DNA of 22,691 nucleotides from Clostridiales bacterium (GTDB lineage: Bacteria; Bacillota; Clostridia; Lachnospirales; Lachnospiraceae): assembly GCA_019418195.1 (NCBI GenBank), contig DYCJ01000012.1:1-22691 (forward strand), read 5' to 3'. The first letter of the stretch is position 1; every line of letters begins with the position of its first letter. The notes beneath the pieces are model-generated. The model did not search any database, was not told the origin of the DNA, and worked only from the letters and a program-made list of their open reading frames with translations. Shown one piece after another: positions 1 to 6,494 of the stretch. The position numbers were made by a program, and so were the translations under genes.

Positions 1-19
1 ATAATAGGATGAATTTCCA

Positions 20-48
20 TTAACTCCGAATTAAAATCGTGGTAATAT
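20..48 (+). promoter_or_regulatory. Possible sigma-A promoter of the TPM-domain gene
   Basis: A TTAACT hexamer at 20-25 (4 of 6 matches to TTGACA) and TAATAT at 43-48 are separated by exactly 17 nt, about 80 nt ahead of the start codon at 131. The rest of 1-130 shows no convincing coding sequence. The call rests on hexamers and spacing only, and the window edge hides anything further upstream. Confidence 0.3.
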
Positions 49-130
49 ATCAGATAGAAGCAGGCTTCCGTCTCTACAGGCGCGGAGCAGACAATAATCG
101 GAAACAGATAATAGAAAGGGGAAGTACAGT

Positions 131-1060
131 ATGGGCAGAGGCGGAGGTTCACACGGCGGAGGAGGCCATTCCGGAGGCAGGTCTTTCGGCGGACGTTCAG
201 GCGGCGGTTTCGGCGGCATCCGTGGAGGCGGAAGAGGTCCCGGAGGACCTGGATTTGGAGGGCCGGGATTCGGCGGTCCCGGAGGATGGGGCCCAAGATG
301 GGGCGGCCCCCGCAGAGGATGGGGCGGTCCCATATTTCCAGGAGGCGGTTTCAGATGGGGAGGCCCGGGCGGCTGCTCTACGGTCATACTCCTGGTGGTG
401 GTCATACTCGCGATCGTCAGCGCGATAGCGCCGGACCTTGGTTCTTCCCGGCAGGATATCGAAGTAACTGTATCCCGTACCGAGCGTACTGCTGTCACCG
501 GAACAAATACATACGGCGACTGGTATCTGGATGAACTTGGATATATCGATCATGACACAGACCTGACCGACGGGCTGAAGTACTTCTACTCACAGACCGG
601 CATTCAACCCTATGTGATGCTGCTCGACTATGATGATTCCATATGGATCAACGCTGCAGAAGAATATCTGGCGCAGGTATATGAAGATACATTCTCTGAT
701 AACGGGCATCTGATCTTTGCTTATTTTGCATGCGAGAATGATACCGAAGATATGGATGGAATGTTTTATTTCTATTATGGCTCCGCTGCATATTCCATCA
801 TGGACGATGAGGCTGAGACGATCTTCTGGAGTTACTTTGATATGAATTACAATAATCTGGATCTGAGTATCGCAGAATTCATCGGCCGGACATTTGAGGA
901 GACTGCCGATAATATAATGCACGTAGGAAACGCAGGGAACAATGCGCTTATAAGAGCAGCGGTCGTCTTTGCCGTAATCTGTGTTGCTGCTATTATAGTG
1001 GGGATTGTTGTAGCGAAACGGGCAGGGAAAAAAGATAGAGATTTTTCGGATTCGATGTAA
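131..1060 (+). CDS. Membrane protein with Gly/Arg-rich N-terminal tail and TPM-like domain
   Basis: A 309-residue protein. Residues 1-80 are almost entirely Gly with Arg, Pro, Phe and Trp (repeated GGPGF and GGR motifs). A hydrophobic helix follows at about 82-101, then a soluble domain at about 125-265, a second helix at about 273-295 and a basic tail (KRAGKKDRD). The soluble domain shows the pattern of the TPM (YgcG/Psb32/MOLO-1) fold: LKYFYSQTGIQPYVMLLDY, an alpha-helical segment ending in the NGHLIFAYF strand, then FYYG and a C-terminal helix. The predicted topology is tail and C-terminus inside, TPM domain outside. TPM domains in other bacteria are linked to membrane-protein assembly or stress, but the exact role here is unknown. 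The ATG at 131 is preceded by AAAGGGG at 115-121, 9 nt upstream. The gene is convergent with the glycosidase operon and need not be functionally linked to it. Family assignment is by fold pattern, not by a catalytic motif. Confidence 0.75.
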   Translation: MGRGGGSHGGGGHSGGRSFGGRSGGGFGGIRGGGRGPGGPGFGGPGFGGPGGWGPRWGGPRRGWGGPIFPGGGFRWGGPGGCSTVILLVVVILAIVSAIAPDLGSSRQDIEVTVSRTERTAVTGTNTYGDWYLDELGYIDHDTDLTDGLKYFYSQTGIQPYVMLLDYDDSIWINAAEEYLAQVYEDTFSDNGHLIFAYFACENDTEDMDGMFYFYYGSAAYSIMDDEAETIFWSYFDMNYNNLDLSIAEFIGRTFEETADNIMHVGNAGNNALIRAAVVFAVICVAAIIVGIVVAKRAGKKDRDFSDSM

Positions 1061-1095
1061 AACAACAGATGGAGTTCTTTTAGCTGGAGGTATTT

Positions 1096-1107
1096 GGGGG
1101 CTGTCGG
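1096..1107 (+). repeat. Left terminal inverted repeat of the IS relic
   Basis: GGGGGCTGTCGG; matches the reverse complement of 1694-1705 at all 12 positions. The next inner base differs (G versus T). Confidence 0.75.
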
Positions 1108-1124
1108 GAAATAGATAGTCCAAA

Positions 1125-1166
1125 TCAGGGGCAGATGTGACTCGTATGAGTCACATCTGCCCCTGA
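1125..1166. repeat. 19-bp perfect hairpin inside the IS left end
   Basis: The arms 1125-1143 and 1148-1166 are perfectly complementary, separated by a 4-nt loop (GTAT at 1144-1147). There is no clear run of T on either side, so it is a weak candidate for an intrinsic terminator. It lies 17 bp inside the left terminal repeat. It may shield the transposase from outside transcription, and it may also be the only structure that stops transcripts of the upstream gene, because no terminator lies between 1061 and 1095. Confidence 0.85.
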
Positions 1167-1220
1167 AATTTATCCTATAAAAAGAGAAAAAGATGGCTAA
1201 CGACAACCATCTTTCTCCCT

Positions 1221-1240
1221 GTTCCATGTTATAATGGAAC
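1221..1240 (+). promoter_or_regulatory. -10-like box embedded in a small inverted repeat, transposase promoter remnant
   Basis: GTTCCAT (1221-1227) and ATGGAAC (1234-1240) form a perfect 7-bp inverted repeat that encloses and overlaps TATAAT at 1230-1235. The transposase relic starts at 1242, almost on top of it, so a transcript starting from this box would be nearly leaderless or begin inside the gene. No good -35 hexamer is seen. Confidence 0.3.
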
Positions 1241-1241
1241 T

Positions 1242-1530
1242 ATGCTAAAACAAGATTATTATAACGACTTTTTTTGAAATTGGGCAACAAAAAATTAACT
1301 TCAGTTTCTTCGAATTGGGTTTACCCGATGACGATCCAGTCTATACCCTGAAAAACGTGATGGAGGAATTAGATTTTTCAGGCCTGCTGGCCTGTTATTC
1401 AGATAAGGGAAGAACCGGGTTTAACCCAATCATGCTGTATGCGATAGGCAGGAATATCATAAAATACCATCGCTTTTTACATGATGAGATTAAGAAATAC
1501 GAAGAGAAAAAGGAGCAGAAAACAGCTTAG
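1242..1530 (+). pseudogene. IS1182/DUF772-like transposase relic, frameshifted and internally deleted
   Basis: Reading from the ATG at 1242 gives MLKQDYYNDFF, which ends at a stop just after a run of seven T (1269-1275). Skipping one T continues smoothly as EIGQQKINFSFFELGLPDDD, so the frame was broken by a one-base insertion in the homopolymer. The continued frame gives a DUF772-type transposase N-terminus (YTLKNVMEELDFSGLL and GFNPIMLYA). At about 1441-1446 it jumps directly to a basic C-terminal tail (IIKYHRFLHDEIKKYEEKK) and stops at 1530. The whole DDE catalytic region, several hundred residues, is missing. The product could not catalyse transposition. The family call rests on recognition of the N-terminal motif. 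Confidence 0.75.
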
Positions 1531-1594
1531 CCGAAGGAGTGCTCCCCAAAATCCAAACAAGGGGTTTTTGCGCCCTGAAATAAGGGTTACAAAA

Positions 1595-1663
1595 GGGAAG
1601 AGACAATCCACTGGAGAATTAGGGTCTTAAAAAAGCCCGAATTCTCTGGGATTGCCTCTTCCC
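1595..1663 (-). terminator. Long imperfect hairpin at the IS right end, possible terminator of the glycosidase operon
   Basis: The outer arms pair at 1595-1602 with 1656-1663 and, after one mismatch, at 1604-1609 with 1649-1654. Inner arms pair at 1614-1620 with 1640-1646, and an apical GGG/CCC stem follows. On the minus strand the structure is followed by TTTTGT, so it could end transcripts coming from the GH20 gene, whose stop codon is about 100 nt upstream on that strand. The short U run makes this uncertain. It may simply be the IS's own structured end. Confidence 0.4.
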
Positions 1664-1693
1664 TGCATGTCAGGGATTAAAAATCGGTATTAA

Positions 1694-1705
1694 CCGACAG
1701 CCCCC
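1694..1705 (-). repeat. Right terminal inverted repeat of the IS relic
   Basis: CCGACAGCCCCC on the plus strand, the exact reverse complement of 1096-1107. Between it and the GH20 stop codon lie only about 61 nt, which include a weak GACAG/CTGTC inverted pair. Confidence 0.75.
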
Positions 1706-1766
1706 TGATCAAGGTCCCCGACAGTCCTTTGCCTGTCAGAAGACTTTATCCGTCTTTCTGTATTTC

Positions 1767-4700
1767 TTATTTCTTCCTTCTCTTTCTCAGTACGACTGCT
1801 GCCGCTCCCGCACTGATAAGCAGACACACTGCCCATACAGCCGGATTCGCTGTATCTCCGGTCTGCACAGCTTTATCTTTACTGCCGTCTTTATCTTTGC
1901 CGCCTGATGTACCGGAATCTTTTCCATCGTTCTTATCCGGATCAGAGCCGCCCGGCTTCTGATCATCCGGTTTCTCCGGTGTGTCGATCTTTTCATATAT
2001 AGCTTCGAGGGTTGTATCCTTTTCCGGAATAAATGTGTACGGATTATCGTATGATGTTATCGTATCATTTCCGGCTTCTTTCCAGCCTTTGAAAAGGTAA
2101 TCCGTTCTCTCCGGAGCTGTCACCGTCACTTCTCCGGCATCATTCATCTCGCTTACCGTGAAAGTAAGGCCTTCGATCTCGGCAACATTAACTTTATACT
2201 CCGTAAATCTGGACTCTACATCCATATCACTGGTGATCGGCTGTGTAAAGTCTACTTTATCATCTGTTCCGACAAGATAGAATCCGTCAAAACTGCACCC
2301 CGGTTTCTGAGGTTCTTCGATTTGCAGAATACCGCCTTTTTCAACCGTATATTCTTTATCGCCAACTGTCACCGTGTATGTTTCATCCGGTTCCGGATCC
2401 TCTCCCGTGAAGTGTGCAGTAAGCGCTGTATTCTCTGTCACAGCAAATGTATATTCTGCATCGTCGGACACTTTCGCGCCTGTAACTGAATCATACCAGC
2501 CGGCAAATGTGTAGCCATTTTCTGCCTCTGCTGTTACAGTTACCTCTGTGCCGGCTGCCACTCCGCTTTTGCCTTCTGTTACCGTTCCGCCTTTCTGTGC
2601 GTCAACGTATACAGTATAGGACTGTGCCGGGGCATTTGCGATATCGAACTCGGATACAGCTACCCATCCGTCGTCAGATTCTTTTGCTACAAACCATACA
2701 TACTGAACTTCCTGCTCGTCAAAGTAGAATGTCTTTGTTGTTGCATCGTCAGCGAACTCTGCATCCTCAGCAACCTTGATCCAGTCATCGCCTTCATTTG
2801 CCTTGACATACAGATCTGCTTTTGTGACCTGTCCACTGTTCGTTCCGCTTCTCGGTGTGAACTTGAACTGGTTGATCGTGTACTTCTGTCCGAGGTCGAT
2901 CACGCCGCCGATCTCATCAAATGTTCCCTGCGGTTTCAGCTTGTCTGAAGCGCCCTGCCAGTTAGAGTGCCAGATCGTGCCGGAATTTCCGTCGAATGCA
3001 TACTCGAAGAGTCCTTCTGTGGAACTATATACGGTCTCACTGTCAACCTCTACCTTTGACCAGCCTTCTTTATTGTAATCTACAGCCGCGCCCTGTTTTA
3101 CAGTCACGTTGTCGATCACTGCCTCAATGGCATTTGTCGCTGATCCGATTCTCTGGATCGGGAGCAGAAGAGTCGCTCTGGAGATATTCTCTACTCTCAC
3201 TTCTCCGTCTGTCTGGCGGTTGCGGTATACACCTGATGCCTCATAAGTTGTCCCGTTTACCGTAAGTGTAGTAGTAGTTCCGCTGGTGGAGACTGCAAGA
3301 TGTACTTTCTCTCCTACCGGAAGTTTGTAATCGAAATAGTAGTCATACAGCTCTCTTCTGAATCCAAGCCTTCCGTCGTCCATGATACGGATATCATGAA
3401 CATAGTCGTCATTGTTTCCTTCGTTGTCCGCCTCAAACAGGATATCTCCTGCCTGCGCCGGCTTCTCAAGTGTAATGTCAAACTCAAGTGTATTTCCTGT
3501 TGCCAGCTTGTCGAGCGGTGTTGTCACATAGCTCTCACCGCCATTCAGCTTGAGGCTTCCGTCCGTGATCTCTGCATTGACCGGATCGGACAGATCTCTG
3601 CCGTTATCGGAAGAATCCGTTGTATCGTCAAACTCATATGACATATACTCGCCATGGTCGTCTGCGGACGCCTCATGATACGGATTGCTGTTCGCTGCAT
3701 CGCCCAGTTTGTCGACCGTTGCTTCCATGTCAGCCCATGTCTGATCTTCTGCCTCGCCCCAGTTCTTGCTTGCCATCGTCGGAACTGCGTCTGCAAAACG
3801 GTCGTAGATATCGATCTCTGAGATTCCGTTTGCTCTTGTATCAACGCTGTCATTCCAGATCGCGTAAGTACTTCCCAGCATCTGCTCGGAACCTGCCGGG
3901 ATCACAGTTCCGTCAAAATTATTCGGTACCCAGTTATTGTACAGGTTCTGTGTATTCAGATAGTCAAAATAGTAACCTGCTGCCGGAACCATATAAAGCT
4001 GCCCGTCAATCGTGTTGATCAGTTCAAATCCTTCGTTGTACATATTGGTCGGATTTGCCCAGCCCGTGTTCCATACGTTCATCTGAACGCCTTCGCTGCG
4101 TACATCCGCATCTCCCGGCATTGAGGAGAGGCTTCCCCACAGACGGACAGTGTATCCCTTGCTCTGAACATACTCGATCAGATCGTCAGAGAACATTCTG
4201 AAACGGTTTTTCTCTCCGTAATACTCATCAGTTCCGATATGCACCGTCATGCTCTGGTCAAACATATCCTCTGTCAGGTATTCATCCCAGATACTCTTAA
4301 CAAACGCAAGACTTTCGTCGTATTTTTCCGGTGAAAGGTCGAACTGCTCGCCGGCTCTGTTTTCCGCTCCGGATATAATGTTCTGAAGCATCAGGTCAGG
4401 ACGGACCTTTGTAAATGCTCCGGAATGTCCCGGTGTATCGAACTCAGGAGTAATGTTCACTCCCATGCTCCGGCTGTCCAGGATAAAGTCACGGAAATCT
4501 GCCTTTGTATAATACAGGTCCTTATTTGTCAGGTCTGCCTGATTGAGACCGTCATTGCCGCCCTCTGATACATCTGATTCCAGGCGGAAACCGGTGTACG
4601 CCAGTTCTCTCGCCTCTTCTGCGGAATCATAATCCTCATAGAAGATCAGGTTGTCATTCAGATGAATATGGAATTCGTTCATCTTATAGTATGCCATCTC

Positions 4701-6479
4701 TCTGGAAATGTCCTGAAGAGTCTCCATAGATACAGGTTTGCGGGCCACATCAAGCATGAAACCGCGGACTTCATACTTCGGATAATCCTTTGTAATACCA
4801 TAAGGCATTGTCCCGTCGTTCAGCTCTGTGATCTGAAGGATGGAGCGTGTAGCCCAGTAAGCACCTGTTGCATTCTCTGCGCTGACTGTCACATACTCCC
4901 CGATGTCCATGATATATCCTTCTTCACCGAGTCCGTTTGTCTCATCGCTGATGAAATAAATATCGCCTGCCTGAGGAGCATCTCCTGTCTCTACTGTCAT
5001 GGATTTTCCCATTTCTGCTTCGTAGTCCTCTGCAAGAGCCTGGGCAGCATCCATGAATCCGGAAGCGCCCGCAGATACAAGGATCCTGCTGCCTGCTTTA
5101 AAGCTGCCTTCCGCATCCTTGCCGTACCACTCAGCCAGCTCAGGGATCACCGTCGGTTTCGCATTTACGCCTTCGCTGTCATATTTGCCCGGGATCACTA
5201 CTGTGTGCTCCACACTTCCTTCTGCAGACTCATCGCCTTTTGTGACCTTATAAATACCTTTTACGGTCTTTTCTGTAAGAGGCGTATAAATCGTGCCGTC
5301 CTTTCCTACGACTTCTTCATAATCTGCAAGAAATTCTACTGTAAATCCTTCCGGAACTTCCGGGAGAACAAGTGCCGTGCCGTCTTCGTTGACAGCAGGT
5401 ACGCCAAGAAGATCCGCAACCTCTTTTGGTGTCGCGTCTTCGCTTATCTGAGCCGGTTCTACCGCATAGCTCTCAAACTCTGCCACAGAAACATTCGGCC
5501 AGTCATGACTTCCGCCGTTGTAGCCGTCTACAGTCAGGCGGATCTTCTTCGCCCATACAGGCGCATCCAGTGAGATCACCTCATTCGTTGCAGTGATCGG
5601 CTCCGTCTTCGCATAGACTTCTGTAAACTCTGCGTCATCGCTCTCAGCTACTTCAATCTTATAGCTCTCGATGTTCAGTCTCTCCCAGATAATGCGGAAG
5701 AACTGGACTCTCTGAGACGCCGGCAGCGTAACAGTCAGTGTGCGTGCCACCTCTTCATTAGAAGGATTCGTCGCCCAGCGGGTCGTCTGGTCCCCGTCGA
5801 TCGCCATTGAAGCTGCCTGTGTGTCTCCTTCAGTCGGTTCATAATCACTTGCATCCGCCGTTCCTTCCAGATTGTAATTTTCTTCTGTCAGAAGCTCGTT
5901 CGGAATCTCATTCTCATAAACCTGGAATTCATACACGGATACCGACTGCCAATTATTGTCTCCTCCGGTATAGCCGTCTACATACAGTCGGACATACTGT
6001 GCAGTTACCGGCTTGGCAAGATGGATATTCTCATCAATACCTGAGATTTCGTTATCACCGGCCTTGTCATATACAGTTGTCCATGCACTGTCATCCTCTG
6101 CGCCAGTATCAGAAACCTGAATCTTATAGTCCGTAATATTGTTTCTCTCCCATGCGATAACAAATGACTGGAAGGATTTTGATTCTCCCAGATCAACTGT
6201 CAGAATCTTCGGTGCCTGTTCAGCACTTGTATTTGTCGCCCAGCGTGACTGAGGTTTCGGAGCGTCTCTGTTGACGATGCCGTCGATCGCTTTGTCCGCC
6301 GTATAATCGCTTGTCTCGGAATCATTTGCTGTCGCTGTTGCATCGAGCGCCAGATTCACCGGCTCTTCTCCCGCCGCCTGTACAGTCAGCGGGGAGAGCG
6401 GGGCTGCAAGGGTTACCGCCATTGCAGCCGAGAGAACACAGGCACTCAGTTTCTGAAAATTTTTCCTGCTTTTTCTCAT
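1767..6479 (-). CDS. Cell-wall-anchored GH20 lacto-N-biosidase/beta-N-acetylhexosaminidase-like enzyme
   Basis: A 1570-residue exported glycoside hydrolase, last gene of the operon. A signal peptide covers about 1-36 (AAMAVTLAAPLSPLTVQA). Two tandem F5/8 type C (CBM32-like) domains lie at about 40-190 and 205-340, a GH20 N-terminal subdomain at about 440-565 and the GH20 barrel at about 568-905. The catalytic Asp-Glu pair is D751-E752 in HIGTDEYYG, and EFDTPGHSGAF is at 679-689. In GH20 the Asp orients the substrate N-acetyl group as nucleophile and the Glu is the acid/base. A LamG-like sandwich follows at about 945-1128, then a third F5/8-like domain with WHSNW (1135-1283), InlB/Flg_new-type repeats at about 1287-1358 and 1366-1497, an Asp/Lys/Gly-rich linker, and AVQTGD (1537-1542) with a membrane helix and RKRRKK tail. 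The motif HLNDN instead of HLTDDQGW and a TDEY rather than GDEV active site resemble lacto-N-biosidase-type GH20s, so Gal-beta-1,3-GlcNAc release is a plausible but unproven activity. Start: ATG 4 nt after GGGAGGG. Confidence 0.93.
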   Translation of the reverse strand: MRKSRKNFQKLSACVLSAAMAVTLAAPLSPLTVQAAGEEPVNLALDATATANDSETSDYTADKAIDGIVNRDAPKPQSRWATNTSAEQAPKILTVDLGESKSFQSFVIAWERNNITDYKIQVSDTGAEDDSAWTTVYDKAGDNEISGIDENIHLAKPVTAQYVRLYVDGYTGGDNNWQSVSVYEFQVYENEIPNELLTEENYNLEGTADASDYEPTEGDTQAASMAIDGDQTTRWATNPSNEEVARTLTVTLPASQRVQFFRIIWERLNIESYKIEVAESDDAEFTEVYAKTEPITATNEVISLDAPVWAKKIRLTVDGYNGGSHDWPNVSVAEFESYAVEPAQISEDATPKEVADLLGVPAVNEDGTALVLPEVPEGFTVEFLADYEEVVGKDGTIYTPLTEKTVKGIYKVTKGDESAEGSVEHTVVIPGKYDSEGVNAKPTVIPELAEWYGKDAEGSFKAGSRILVSAGASGFMDAAQALAEDYEAEMGKSMTVETGDAPQAGDIYFISDETNGLGEEGYIMDIGEYVTVSAENATGAYWATRSILQITELNDGTMPYGITKDYPKYEVRGFMLDVARKPVSMETLQDISREMAYYKMNEFHIHLNDNLIFYEDYDSAEEARELAYTGFRLESDVSEGGNDGLNQADLTNKDLYYTKADFRDFILDSRSMGVNITPEFDTPGHSGAFTKVRPDLMLQNIISGAENRAGEQFDLSPEKYDESLAFVKSIWDEYLTEDMFDQSMTVHIGTDEYYGEKNRFRMFSDDLIEYVQSKGYTVRLWGSLSSMPGDADVRSEGVQMNVWNTGWANPTNMYNEGFELINTIDGQLYMVPAAGYYFDYLNTQNLYNNWVPNNFDGTVIPAGSEQMLGSTYAIWNDSVDTRANGISEIDIYDRFADAVPTMASKNWGEAEDQTWADMEATVDKLGDAANSNPYHEASADDHGEYMSYEFDDTTDSSDNGRDLSDPVNAEITDGSLKLNGGESYVTTPLDKLATGNTLEFDITLEKPAQAGDILFEADNEGNNDDYVHDIRIMDDGRLGFRRELYDYYFDYKLPVGEKVHLAVSTSGTTTTLTVNGTTYEASGVYRNRQTDGEVRVENISRATLLLPIQRIGSATNAIEAVIDNVTVKQGAAVDYNKEGWSKVEVDSETVYSSTEGLFEYAFDGNSGTIWHSNWQGASDKLKPQGTFDEIGGVIDLGQKYTINQFKFTPRSGTNSGQVTKADLYVKANEGDDWIKVAEDAEFADDATTKTFYFDEQEVQYVWFVAKESDDGWVAVSEFDIANAPAQSYTVYVDAQKGGTVTEGKSGVAAGTEVTVTAEAENGYTFAGWYDSVTGAKVSDDAEYTFAVTENTALTAHFTGEDPEPDETYTVTVGDKEYTVEKGGILQIEEPQKPGCSFDGFYLVGTDDKVDFTQPITSDMDVESRFTEYKVNVAEIEGLTFTVSEMNDAGEVTVTAPERTDYLFKGWKEAGNDTITSYDNPYTFIPEKDTTLEAIYEKIDTPEKPDDQKPGGSDPDKNDGKDSGTSGGKDKDGSKDKAVQTGDTANPAVWAVCLLISAGAAAVVLRKRRKK
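1854..1871 (-). other. AVQTGD sorting motif, GH20 protein
   Basis: Codons for AVQTGD in KDKAVQTGDTANPA, followed by a hydrophobic stretch and RKRRKK. It takes the place of LPXTG and is identical in the three other enzymes of the operon. Confidence 0.8.
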
Positions 6480-6483
6480 TTTT

Positions 6484-6490
6484 CCCTCCC
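6484..6490 (-). promoter_or_regulatory. Strong ribosome binding site of GH20 within a 15-nt intergenic gap
   Basis: GGGAGGG on the minus strand, 4 nt before the ATG at 6479. It lies entirely within the 15 nt between the GH84 stop codon (6495-6497) and the GH20 start, so the two genes must share a transcript and translational coupling is likely. Confidence 0.8.
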
Positions 6491-6494
6491 TGTT

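Larger units (their letters stand above)
1096..1705. mobile_element. Internally deleted IS element (MITE-like, IS1182-like)
   Basis: The element is about 610 bp and bounded by a perfect 12-bp inverted repeat, GGGGGCTGTCGG at 1096-1107 and its reverse complement at 1694-1705. Inside are a left-end 19-bp hairpin (1125-1166), a TATAAT box, a transposase relic (1242-1530) and a long right-end hairpin (1595-1663). Intact elements of this type are normally well over 1.5 kb, so most of the transposase has been lost. No target-site duplication is obvious next to the repeats. It sits between two convergent transcription units. Boundaries rest on the repeats alone. The family name comes from the transposase N-terminus. 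Confidence 0.75.

Noticed and set aside
31..553. Pro-rich and Ala-rich reading frames overlapping the Gly-rich N-terminus of the membrane protein
   Set aside because: GGN-rich coding sequence automatically gives open Pro/Ala/Arg frames on the other frames and strand. The frame at 131 has a ribosome site, membrane spans and a domain.
4662..5573. Open reading frame of 303 codons on the plus strand opposite GH20
   Set aside because: Cys- and Phe-rich translation without recognisable features, fully antisense to the GH20 catalytic and N-terminal domains.
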